Source: CAYLNH01 sp964384625
GTDB lineage: Bacteria > Verrucomicrobiota > Lentisphaeria > JABSQK01
NCBI GenBank assembly: GCA_964384625.1
Contig: CAYLNH010000097.1
Span: forward strand, 1 to 23,674
Length of the DNA stretch: 23,674 nt
Direction of reading: 5' to 3'
Shown one piece after another: positions 1 through 8,364 of the stretch. Numbering within the stretch: position 1 is the stretch's first letter; each line of letters opens with the position of its first letter. A program made the translations under genes and the position numbers. The notes beneath the pieces are model-generated. The model did not search any database. It was not told the DNA's origin and saw only the letters and a list, made by a program, of their open reading frames with translations.

Positions 1-19
1 TGGAACTACAAAATCGCCG

Positions 20-1231
20 CTAATTGTTCATGTTAATTTCGGACGAGCTCTTAATGAAGTCACCGGTGATGCGGACGTAGTTCTGAACGGGGTTGAACTG
101 CGGTTTGACGATCACCACATCGCCGCGATCCCGATATTCTTTCCAGATGGGATCTGCTACCTTCATCTTCTTCTTGGGATTGTCCGGGTTCTTCACCCAC
201 CTAAACTTCTGGCCGAACTGACGCTGCGCGCACCAATCCAGGAGGACCTTCTGTTTGTCGTCCGTCACTGTGATGCGGAAGTTCCCCTTGCCCGGTCGGT
301 CGAGATTCTTCAGTGCCGGCAGTTTTGTGAGTTTGCCCTTCTTGACGTCCAATGTGCCGGCCTTCTTGACGCCGCCATCCGACTCGAAACGCCAGTGAAT
401 CCTGCCGTCCTGCCGGCCGTAGGCCGCGAGCTCGAGGCCGAAGCTGTTCGCATCCCGATCGCTGACGGAGAGCAGGTGGATGGCGGGCGCGGTCTTCGAG
501 AGGATGTACCTGGAATGTGTATCAAGCACGGCGAAACTGCTGGTGCCCTCGAACGAGTTCTGCTCCCACGGCCGCTTGAAGTTGCGGGCGATCAGGCAAG
601 TCAACGCAAAGCCGTCCTTGAAGGCATCCGCCTTGCCGATGCTTTTCCGCGGGATCACCATCTCCCATTCCCACTCGTTGTTCTTGGTGATCCGGTTCTT
701 CGGTTCCCAGCCGGCCGTCCAGCCCAAACGCGAGTTGCCGACCGACGGCAGGTGGATCACGTCGTAGCGCGCCCCGGCGTAGTTGCACAGGAACTGGTAG
801 AAGCAGACCAGGCCGGTCTTCGGATCGGTGGACCCGACGTCCAGCCAGATCTCGTAGGAGTCATCGAAGACCACGTTGATGTCCCGGTCGCGGTTTCGCA
901 GTCCCTGGACGATGCGTTCGCCCGGCCGCAGCGGCGAGCGCATGGCCATGTAGAGGTTGTCCTCGTCCCACATCATCCAGTAGCGCGTTGTCCGTACGCT
1001 GATCTGTTTCCGCGTGGTCTGCAGCGCGTTCACACTTTCGGCCCCCTGCCACTCGGCGTCATCGATGACGCCGTCAATCTGCGGTTTGCGCCAGGCATAG
1101 GGAACGGTGACCGTCGGCCGGCGATAGTCGCCGGCGACGCCGTTGGCTGCCGGCTGGTTCGGCGGCGCTGCAACTGCGCCGCCGCAGACGAATAACAGGA
1201 TCAGGAAGACACACGTCGTCAGGTTCGTCAT
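20..1231 (-). CDS. Secreted CBM9-like carbohydrate-binding protein
   Basis: The product is 403 residues. The start is the ATG at 1231 because GGAGGA lies 9 nt upstream on the minus strand and because the protein then opens with a clean Sec signal peptide (MTNLTTCVFLILLFVCGGAVAA, likely cut after AVAA). An in-frame codon at 1255 would put the Shine-Dalgarno inside the gene. Around residues 45-210 the segments PQIDGVIDDAEWQGA, WDEDNLYMAM, DDSYEIWLDV and WEWEMVIPRKSIG match the CBM9-like domain (DOMON-like beta sandwich) that opens with G-x-[IL]-D-D-x-E-W. The rest (about residues 230-403) has no family I recognise and no catalytic motif. The protein probably binds glycans in the periplasm or at the surface. 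It is transcribed alone, divergently from the large surface protein. Family call is fairly sure; ligand unknown. Confidence 0.82.
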   Translation of the reverse strand: MTNLTTCVFLILLFVCGGAVAAPPNQPAANGVAGDYRRPTVTVPYAWRKPQIDGVIDDAEWQGAESVNALQTTRKQISVRTTRYWMMWDEDNLYMAMRSPLRPGERIVQGLRNRDRDINVVFDDSYEIWLDVGSTDPKTGLVCFYQFLCNYAGARYDVIHLPSVGNSRLGWTAGWEPKNRITKNNEWEWEMVIPRKSIGKADAFKDGFALTCLIARNFKRPWEQNSFEGTSSFAVLDTHSRYILSKTAPAIHLLSVSDRDANSFGLELAAYGRQDGRIHWRFESDGGVKKAGTLDVKKGKLTKLPALKNLDRPGKGNFRITVTDDKQKVLLDWCAQRQFGQKFRWVKNPDNPKKKMKVADPIWKEYRDRGDVVIVKPQFNPVQNYVRITGDFIKSSSEINMNN

Positions 1232-1273
1232 AGCCCGGGTTCCTCCACGGCTCAAGGGCTTCTGGTATCAAGT

Positions 1274-1301
1274 AAGATACAAATAGGAATCAAAATGTCA
1301 A
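1274..1301 (-). promoter_or_regulatory. Sigma70-like promoter of the CBM9-like gene
   Basis: On the minus strand a perfect -35 box TTGACA (1296-1301) is followed after 16 nt by TATCTT (1274-1279). The start codon is about 43 nt downstream. The stretch is AT-rich against a GC-rich background, which supports a real promoter. Confidence 0.6.
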
Positions 1302-1453
1302 CAGATTTACCGGGTTAGAGGCCGGTTTTGGCGGAAGGTTCCGTTGGCGGCGGCGGGATCGCCGCGGCGGCGACGGGACGGCCGGCGGCGGGATCGGTCC
1401 AAGCCCCGCGGCCCGGGGTGGTTTGCTACGGCGGAAAATCATTCATAACAACC

Positions 1454-1482
1454 TTGCAAGGACTTGATCCAAACGATAGACT
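1454..1482 (+). promoter_or_regulatory. Possible promoter of the large surface-protein gene
   Basis: TTGCAA (1454-1459), 17 nt, then TAGACT (1477-1482). It would give a leader of about 125 nt before the ATG at 1615. Matches are moderate, so this is tentative. Confidence 0.38.
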
Positions 1483-1614
1483 ATAGGGCGATTGGACGTT
1501 TCTGGTCGGAGCAGCTTTTGATGTTTGCCGGATGTTTCCGGGCGGAGTGGCTTCTGATTTTACCATTTATGATTGCAACCAACGAGTAACACACACCAGG
1601 AGGAATTGAACACG

Positions 1615-4600
1615 ATGAGTACAAAGAGGGGTAAAGCCGCGACCTCGACGGATGCGTTCCGTCGGCGTCGGCTTCTTGTCGGGATCTCGGTGTTCCTGCT
1701 ATTGGGATTGTCGCTGTTTACCGGCAAGGTCGTTGTGGACCGCGTCCGGACCGGCAGTGACCGGGGAACTCTTTCCAGTACCGCGCCGGAAGCAGGCCTG
1801 CAGCCGGCGGCCGACGTCCAGTCGCAGCCGACCGCGACCAACAGTGCCGGCAACGATGCCGTCGCCTTGACGCCGGCCGCGCCCGGCGACCTGGGGGACG
1901 ACGCCCGGGCTCGCCGGCGGCGGGTGTACGAAAGCCGCCGCAGTCCGCAGATGGCGGCGCTGCGCCGCCAGATGGCGCGGGAAGACGACCCGCTGTTCGG
2001 CCCGTTCCGGCGTTACTACTCCAACTACATCAACCCGGGGCGGCAGCGTCCGCGGCGCCAATGGGTGCTGCAGGAAGGCGTCTCGATCTGGACGCCGGGC
2101 ATTTGGCCCCGGCCGTTCAGTTATCCTCCAGTTTCATACGGCGGTGCGGCAACCGCCGCGGCGGCGATGGCCGCCATGGCCGATCCCTGTCTCGACCAGG
2201 CCGCCGCCGTGCCGAAGAATGCCCCGGTCTCCATCGTCTATGTCGACGCCGACGCGACTGACGGCTTGAACAACGGCACCTCCTGGACCAATGCCTTCAC
2301 CAATCTCCAGAAGGCGATGCGGACCTCGTCCACCGCGGAAATCTGGGTTGCCGACGGCACCTACAAGGCAACGGACGTTCCCGACGGCGACGCCACGGAC
2401 AAAAAGACCTATTCCTTCGTGTTGCGGTCCGGGATGCACGTCTACGGCGGCTTCGCCGGCGGCGAGACCGCCCGCAGCCAGCGTAATCCGGCAGTGAACG
2501 AGACGATCCTTGACGGCGACGGCGCCTACCATGTCGTTGTCGGCGCCGACAACTCGACGCTGGACGGCGTCACGGTGACCGGTGGCGACGCCTCCGGCGA
2601 TTGGGAAGCCAATTTCGGCGGCGGCCTGTTCAATTTCTACTCCTCCCCGCGGATCAACGGCTGTACGTTCAAGAACAACCGCGCCCTGGATTCCGGCGGC
2701 GCCATTGCCAACGACTACTCGGACCCGATCATCACCAACTGCATCTTCGTCTCGAACCTCGCCACCTACGGCGGCGCCATCAGCAACATGAACTCCAACG
2801 CGCAGATCATCAATTGCACGTTCAACAACAACACCGCCGGCTTTGGCGGCGGTGTGGACAATTACTGGTCCATCGCGACGGTGCTCAACTGCATTTTCTG
2901 GGAGAATATCCTGGATTCGGAAGATCCGCTGACGTTTGACAACCTCATTGATGGCGACACCAACGTCTCCTTCGCCGGCAACACGATCACCTACTCCGGC
3001 GTGGCCTTCCCAACCCCGTTTGCCGGGCTGGGCGCCGGCGATTCGATCCGCGTCTCCGGCAGCGTGGAAAACAACGGCATCTTCCTGGTGGCCTCAGCTA
3101 CCGCCAACACGGTTACCCTGGAGCAGACTCTGACCGCGGAACCGGCGCCGACTGCTCTGCCCGTGACGATTGATCATCTGACGGCTGAGGGCGCCGACAT
3201 CTACGTCGACGACGTCGGCAGCAGTGTCGTGCTTGCCGATTACACCTACTTCCAGCAGGATGTCCTGGCCGATCCGGGCGCGCCGGACGTCATCGCCGCC
3301 GGCGAGACCTACAGCATCAACTCCGACCCGGTACATTCTTCCACTACCGCCGCTCCCGGCGCCTATAACACGGTCGTGCTTGATGCATCCGCCAGTGCGA
3401 CGGATGACTTCTACAACGGTCGTGTGATCACGATCACCACCGGCCCCGCCGCCGGGCAGAGCCGGACGATTACGGACTACACCGGCGCCAGCCGGACCGC
3501 GACCGTCAGCCTGCCGTGGTTCAGCGGTGTTGTCGACGGCGGTCACAACCTGATCTACGGCTTCGGCGGCCCCCCGCCCATCTATACCGGCGCTGAGGAA
3601 CCCGGGCTGCTCAATCCGCCTGACAACGTGCGGCTGAAGACACTGGTGTTCCTGTCCAGTACGTTTGACGCCGTTGGCTCGGACTGGTTCACCTATGCGC
3701 CTGGCGATCAGTCCGAAAAGGAAGACGATGACGTCGGCCTGATCATCTCGGTCGTCAGCGGCCCCGGCGCCCCGCAATCGCGGGTGATCACCGCCTACAA
3801 TGCGACAACGCAGGAGGTCACAGTCGACTCCCCGTGGAGCACGATCGGCGGTTCCATACCGACCACGGCCAGTACCTACGAAATCTGGATCAACACCATC
3901 TGCTACAAGTCCGGCACCAAGCTGGCCCCCAATGTCCCGACCAAGGATATCGACGGCAACGACCGTCAGGAAACCGATGTCGTCGATATGGGCGCCTATG
4001 AGAACGGCTACGATGTTACCGTGGGCGGCTCCGTCCAACTGCAGTATGCGATGGTCGGCAACAATGTGTCGGCGGACACGGTGCAGCTCTCGCGTTTCGG
4101 CAGCCGGGTGGACGACTACTACGTCGGCATGGAGATTTTTATTGTCGGCGGTACCGGCGCCGGACAGTCGGCGACGATCACTGCGTACGACGGCATCAGC
4201 AAAGTCGCTCTGGTCGATACGCCGTGGACGACCCAACCGCTGGGCCCCATTGCCGCACCCAACGACGATGCCATCTCCTGGTACATCATCTATGATCCCG
4301 TCGAGGCTGAGTACGTCTACGTCGAAGACGGCCATGAACTCACGATCCCGGACGGACAGGCCGCTGCAAGCGAGGACAACCTGACATCCTTCGACGTTCT
4401 CAATGGCTACACCCATCGCTATACGATTCGCAACAACGGCCTGCGGACGATCAAACTCACCGGCAGCCCGTTCGTCCAGTTGACGGGCGACGGCGCCACG
4501 CAGTTCTCGGTGATCAACCAGCCCGGCAGTACGGGATTCGAGCCGATCAACCGAAACGGCGGGGCGCAGGCGGTTGACTTTGTCGACGGCGATTTGGTCC

Positions 4601-5415
4601 TCGAACCCGGCAGTACGGTGGATTTCGTCATTGAGTTCCAGTCGTTGAGCCATGACGTCTCCTATTCTGCCAAAGTCGTGATCCCGACAACCGTCGCGCT
4701 TAAGAATCCATACGACTTCGTGATCGGCGGCAAATATCTGCGCGTGATGCCGTGTACTCCCACCATAGCCCTCTTGGGCAACGACAGCATTATCGGCGAC
4801 CAGTCCGACCCTGACAGTGCGACGACGAGCCTGGATAATTACACTGACTTCGGCAACATACGCATCGGCCGCGGTGAGATGATCCGGACCTTCAAGATCG
4901 CCTGCCAGAGCAACTGCATCACGCCTCTGCTGATGTTGACGAATGACCCATTGCTGCCGAACCAATATCGTGACTACGTGGAGATTTTCGGGCCGAATGC
5001 CGACGACTTCGTCGTCATTGCTCAGCCGGAGTTTCCCGACGGCGGGGCCACGTTCCAGCCGATCATTGAAAACGAGGGCAGCGTTACATTCCAGGTGCAG
5101 TTCATCGGGCCCGACGATGTCGGCGAACGTTGGGCGTACGTCCAGATCGCCAACAATTACTCTGCCGACGGCTACTACACCTTCCGCATCAGCGCCTTCG
5201 GCAACCCCGACACCGACGGCGGCGACGCCGGCGGCGGCACCGACCCGGGCGGCGGCGGCGGCGGCGGCGGTGAAGGCGGCGGCGGCGGCGGCAGCGGCGG
5301 CAGCAGCGGCTGCAGCATGTCCGACAACGGACAGCCCGCCAGCTTCTACCTGCCGTTCCTGGTCATCCTGGCCGTTGCCGGTCTCGGTCGGCTGCGCTTC
5401 GCGAAAGCAGAGTAG
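1615..5415 (+). CDS. Large surface protein: beta-helix, GAGQSR modules, choice-of-anchor D-like domain, Gly-Cys-TM tail
   Basis: The product is 1266 residues. The ATG at 1615 is preceded by AGGAGG; an in-frame ATG at 1573 would put that site inside the gene. A transmembrane segment at about residues 20-40 (LLVGISVFLLLGLSLFTG) serves as uncleaved signal or anchor. From about residue 210 the pattern DADATDGLNNGTSW...GGGL(F)N...GGAI.N resembles right-handed parallel beta-helix proteins with Pmp-like GGA[IL]xN repeats. The segment DGNDRQETDVVDMGAYE near residue 795 is the closing motif of choice-of-anchor Q proteins. Between them, and once after, lie three copies of a module with GxxAxQSRxITxY...VxxPW. 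Residues about 930-1040 (YTIRNNGLRTIKLTGSPFVQL...LEPGSTVDFVIEF) look like a choice-of-anchor D domain. The C-terminus is a poly-Gly/Ser linker, Cys1233, a hydrophobic helix and a basic end. Likely displayed on the cell surface; function unknown. Confidence 0.85.
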   Translation: MSTKRGKAATSTDAFRRRRLLVGISVFLLLGLSLFTGKVVVDRVRTGSDRGTLSSTAPEAGLQPAADVQSQPTATNSAGNDAVALTPAAPGDLGDDARARRRRVYESRRSPQMAALRRQMAREDDPLFGPFRRYYSNYINPGRQRPRRQWVLQEGVSIWTPGIWPRPFSYPPVSYGGAATAAAAMAAMADPCLDQAAAVPKNAPVSIVYVDADATDGLNNGTSWTNAFTNLQKAMRTSSTAEIWVADGTYKATDVPDGDATDKKTYSFVLRSGMHVYGGFAGGETARSQRNPAVNETILDGDGAYHVVVGADNSTLDGVTVTGGDASGDWEANFGGGLFNFYSSPRINGCTFKNNRALDSGGAIANDYSDPIITNCIFVSNLATYGGAISNMNSNAQIINCTFNNNTAGFGGGVDNYWSIATVLNCIFWENILDSEDPLTFDNLIDGDTNVSFAGNTITYSGVAFPTPFAGLGAGDSIRVSGSVENNGIFLVASATANTVTLEQTLTAEPAPTALPVTIDHLTAEGADIYVDDVGSSVVLADYTYFQQDVLADPGAPDVIAAGETYSINSDPVHSSTTAAPGAYNTVVLDASASATDDFYNGRVITITTGPAAGQSRTITDYTGASRTATVSLPWFSGVVDGGHNLIYGFGGPPPIYTGAEEPGLLNPPDNVRLKTLVFLSSTFDAVGSDWFTYAPGDQSEKEDDDVGLIISVVSGPGAPQSRVITAYNATTQEVTVDSPWSTIGGSIPTTASTYEIWINTICYKSGTKLAPNVPTKDIDGNDRQETDVVDMGAYENGYDVTVGGSVQLQYAMVGNNVSADTVQLSRFGSRVDDYYVGMEIFIVGGTGAGQSATITAYDGISKVALVDTPWTTQPLGPIAAPNDDAISWYIIYDPVEAEYVYVEDGHELTIPDGQAAASEDNLTSFDVLNGYTHRYTIRNNGLRTIKLTGSPFVQLTGDGATQFSVINQPGSTGFEPINRNGGAQAVDFVDGDLVLEPGSTVDFVIEFQSLSHDVSYSAKVVIPTTVALKNPYDFVIGGKYLRVMPCTPTIALLGNDSIIGDQSDPDSATTSLDNYTDFGNIRIGRGEMIRTFKIACQSNCITPLLMLTNDPLLPNQYRDYVEIFGPNADDFVVIAQPEFPDGGATFQPIIENEGSVTFQVQFIGPDDVGERWAYVQIANNYSADGYYTFRISAFGNPDTDGGDAGGGTDPGGGGGGGGEGGGGGGSGGSSGCSMSDNGQPASFYLPFLVILAVAGLGRLRFAKAE
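5219..5310 (+). repeat. GGC microsatellite encoding the poly-Gly linker
   Basis: Within the surface-protein gene almost every codon here is GGC, interrupted by few GGT, GAA, AGC and GAC codons. It encodes the Gly/Ser-rich linker just before the Cys and the last hydrophobic helix. Such a run is prone to slippage in units of three, which would change linker length without breaking the frame. Confidence 0.8.
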
Positions 5416-5444
5416 CCGGCCGCCAAAGCGAACAAACACATTGC

Positions 5445-5472
5445 AGGCCCCGAGGCGATCGCCTCGGGGCCT
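5445..5472. terminator. Perfect palindrome, probable bidirectional terminator
   Basis: A 28-nt perfect palindrome with 14-nt arms (AGGCCCCGAGGCGA and its complement) begins 30 nt after the surface-protein stop. It sits between convergent genes (surface protein and sulfatase). There is only a weak T-rich tail (GATGCCTTTCC), so termination strength is uncertain. Confidence 0.55.
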
Positions 5473-5559
5473 GATGCCTTTCCAGGGGGCACTGCCGCGG
5501 CGACGGCGGCGGACCGCAGCAGGACCAGCCGGTCAAACGCTGCGGCGGAACCTTCGCCG

Positions 5560-6918
5560 CTACCCCCGGTCTTCGAGGTCGTACAGCGCAATGATATACG
5601 GATGGCTCGCGTCGAAGTGCGTCAGGGTGTCGGCCGCCTCGACCCGACCGATCGGCCGGCAGTTGGCGCCGGCCAGGTCGACGGCGGAATCGCCAAGGTC
5701 CTCCCGGCAGGCCGCGATCTTCGCCGTCAGCTCGGCCACCACAGCCGGATGGTCGGCATAGACGTTGGTGCTCTCGGCGATGTCCGCGTCGAGGTCGTAA
5801 AGCTCTTTGACCTCCTCCTTGCCCTTGCGCACATGCAGCTTCCACCGGCCGACGCGGACTGCTTCCAGTTGATCCATGATGTAGTAGAAGAACGCCTCAT
5901 GCGGCGAAACGGCACCCTCTTCCTGCCGCATCAGCGGCAGGATGTCCCTGCCGTCGATGATGCGGTCCTGTGGTGGCTCCGCGCCGGCGATGCGGGCGAA
6001 TGTGGGTAGGAAGTCCATGGCCGTGACGATCTCGCCGGACTCGCCGCCGGCCGGGATCATGCCGGGCCAGCGCATGATGCACGGCAGCCGCTGACCGCCT
6101 TCCCACGTTGTTCCTTTGGTGCCGCGCAACGGGGCGTTGCTGCCGCCCTCGCCGTGCGTGCGCGAACCGTTGTCCGACGTGAAGATTACCAGCGTATTCT
6201 CTTCCAGGCCAAGCTCGTGCAGTTCATTGAGCAATACGCTCATGGACCAGTCGACGCACTCGACGCCGGCGCCGTAGCGGCCGTTCTTCGATTGCTTCAG
6301 GAAGCGTTCCGGCGCGTAGATCGGGCGGTGCACGTACATGTGGGCGAAGTAGAGAAAGAAGGGCTTGTCTTTGTTGCTGCGCATGAAGCGGACTGCACGT
6401 TCGACATAGCGCTCGGTCAACGCCGCCTGATCCGGCTGCTCCTGGATAACCGCTTCGTCGTCCATCAACGGCAGCGGCGGGTACTCCTTGCTGATCTGAC
6501 GGCCCATGTCGTTGCTGAACGGGACGCCGTAGTAATTGTCGAAACCGTGGCGGGTCGGCAGAAAGTCCGGCTGATCGCCGCAGTGCCATTTGCCGACGTG
6601 CAGCGTGGCGTAGCCCTGGTCTTTCAGGATGTCGGCCATCGTGATTTCATCGGGACTCAATCCGACGGGCTGTCCCGGGAAAAGGACCCAACGGCCTTCG
6701 AACGTGCCGAACCCGATGCGCCGCGGGTAGCAGCCGGTCATCATGGCGCCGCGCGACGGCGAGCACACGGGGGAAGCCATATAGAAGTCGGTGAAGCGGA
6801 TGCCGTCCTGCGCCAGCCGGTCCAGGGCCGGGGTCTGGTTGACGCTCGAGCCGTAGCAGCCGAGATCGCCGTAGCCCAGGTCGTCGCAGTTCATCAGGAT
6901 GATATTCGGTTTGGTCAT
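5560..6918 (-). CDS. Formylglycine-dependent sulfatase (Cys type)
   Basis: The product is 452 residues. The ATG at 6918 has AGGAG 6 nt upstream and starts directly with MTKPNIILMNCDDLGYGDLGC, the canonical sulfatase N-terminus; the open frame extends much further upstream but that part is only antisense to the GH5 gene. Asp12 and Asp13 are expected metal ligands. Cys52 in C-S-P-S-R is the residue converted to formylglycine by a sulfatase-maturating enzyme. VGKWHCG (about 115) and TSDNGSRTHGEGG (about 270) supply further active-site residues. The C-terminal part ends with the usual ELYDLDADIAESTN segment. The enzyme would hydrolyse sulfate esters, probably on glycans. No signal peptide is visible, which is unusual for an enzyme of extracellular polysaccharide degradation. 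Substrate cannot be read from sequence. Confidence 0.9.
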   Translation of the reverse strand: MTKPNIILMNCDDLGYGDLGCYGSSVNQTPALDRLAQDGIRFTDFYMASPVCSPSRGAMMTGCYPRRIGFGTFEGRWVLFPGQPVGLSPDEITMADILKDQGYATLHVGKWHCGDQPDFLPTRHGFDNYYGVPFSNDMGRQISKEYPPLPLMDDEAVIQEQPDQAALTERYVERAVRFMRSNKDKPFFLYFAHMYVHRPIYAPERFLKQSKNGRYGAGVECVDWSMSVLLNELHELGLEENTLVIFTSDNGSRTHGEGGSNAPLRGTKGTTWEGGQRLPCIMRWPGMIPAGGESGEIVTAMDFLPTFARIAGAEPPQDRIIDGRDILPLMRQEEGAVSPHEAFFYYIMDQLEAVRVGRWKLHVRKGKEEVKELYDLDADIAESTNVYADHPAVVAELTAKIAACREDLGDSAVDLAGANCRPIGRVEAADTLTHFDASHPYIIALYDLEDRG

Positions 6919-7146
6919 CGGGTACTCCTGTGGTCTGGTTGCAGGAGTACCGTTGCCCCGGAATGGCGGTGTGCAAGTTGAAGCGGGGCACGACCTCCGA
7001 AGCCTCCGGCGACGTGCCGCGGTTGTTGCCCTGCTGCCGCTTCCTGGTAACCTGCACCCTGAAGTTCGCAGTATCCGCGAAGGCGTTGGGGGCGTTCGGC
7101 GTCGAAGCGGGAGGCGGCCGCGACGGCGGCTCCAGCCGCAATCTGT

Positions 7147-8352
7147 GTGCCGCAGCCGGTGAACGGCGAGTTGGCGGCGAACGCGGATTTCGATGAGGCA
7201 AATGCCGCCGGCAGCACCGACGGCTGGGTGGAAAAGAAGCGCGTGGTCAATGTGCCGGACGATGTGCAGGGGATCCGCCTGATCCTGGCGCTGTGGAATG
7301 TGGCGAACGGCCAACTGCAGATTGATTATTTTCATGCGAAAGCACTGAGTAAAGAAGAAGTGGCGGCGGCCCGGGCGGAGCGCGAGCGCATTGCCGCGAT
7401 CGAGCGCGCGAAGTTTCGGCCGCAGGAGGAGTTCGGCGAGCCCGTCAGCGACGCGCGGTTCGCGAAACTCGCCAAGGGCATCAACATCAACAACTGGTTC
7501 GGCCAGCCGTACAACGCCGGGATGAACGGCAAAAAAGGCGCATTCACCAAGGAGTAGTTTGCCGGATTCATCACCGATGCGGAATTGAAGATGCTGGCGG
7601 ACATCGGCTTCACGCATATTCGTCTGCCGGTCGAGCCCAAGGTCTTTATGGACACCGGAACCGGCGCGCTGAAAACGGAGTTTCTGCCCAGCCTTGATGC
7701 AGCCATTGCCCGCATTCGGAAGCAGGGCCTGGCCGTGATCGTCGATGCGCATCCGAAGACGAATGCCTATAAGAAGATGGCGCGAAAGTACAGCATGCCG
7801 GCGCGTTACCTGAAATGGTGGGGTGCGTTCGCCAAGCATCTGAGCCAGACGGATCCGGAGTGGGTCTTCCTGGAGCCGCTGAACGAGCCGGGCGGCCAGA
7901 GCTACTGGGCGCATCAGGCATGGTGGGACTACCAGGACAAGCTGTTCACCGTCATCCGCGCCAACGCGCCGCATTCGATAAAGGCCCTGCGCGACTGTGT
8001 CAAACAGGGCTTGGGTAAGCGCCGGCGGCTGGCGGAGAACTTCGCGAAAGTGACGGAATGGGCGGAGCAGCACAAGCGCCGGATCTACGTCGGCGAGTTC
8101 GGCGTGATGTACAAGTACGCGCCGCATGCCGACCGCTGCCGTTGGTTGACAGCCGTCCGGGAGACGATGGAAACCGCGGACTGCGGCTGGGCCATGTGGG
8201 AATACGGTTTGAATTTCGGCATCACCGAGGGCCGGAACGAACCGGGCAAGCGTACGTTGAATACAGACGTGGTCAAGGCGCTGGGTTTGACGGTGCCGGC
8301 GGAGCTGCCGATGCCGACGGTGCCGGCGACGGCAGAAGCGAAAGCGGAGTAG
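7147..8352 (+). pseudogene. Decayed GH5-like glycosidase with in-frame amber codon
   Basis: One reading frame runs from about 7147 to 8352 but is broken by TAG at 7555-7557. Before it, GININNWFGQPYNAG is the usual start of a GH5 catalytic domain; directly after it the same frame continues FAGFITDAELKMLADIGFTHIRLPV. Catalytic glutamates are present in FLEPLNEPGG (acid/base) and YVGEFGVM (nucleophile). Two further defects are inferred by comparison with remembered family members. Near 7228 the start of a carbohydrate-binding-like domain (NADFDEANAAGSTDGW) is joined to its end (VEKKRVVNVPDDVQGIRL). Near 7980 (ANAPHSI to KALRDCV) the section that normally carries the substrate-binding FHFY and FTHQGA segments is missing. 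There is no signal peptide or good start; GTG at 7147 is only the first usable codon. GH5 hydrolyses beta-glucans, mannans and similar. I judge it a pseudogene. Confidence 0.72.
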
Positions 8353-8364
8353 CTGGCCGCGCGC

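Larger units (their letters stand above)
1232..1614. other. Divergent intergenic region
   Basis: This 383-base gap separates two divergent genes. It holds the promoter boxes listed separately and, at about 1340-1430, a very GC-rich stretch in which GGCGGCGGGATCG occurs twice. I see no gene or RNA in it. Confidence 0.6.

Noticed and set aside
3094..5439. Long open frame (781 codons) on the minus strand opposite the surface protein
   Set aside because: It has no start signal and low-complexity, Ala/Gly/Val-rich translation. The plus-strand frame has clear domains, a ribosome site and a signal/anchor helix. GC-rich DNA with few stop codons explains it.
6919..8127. N-terminal extension of the sulfatase to 855 residues
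   Set aside because: The extension is antisense to the GH5 gene. The sulfatase N-terminus and its ribosome site are at 6918.
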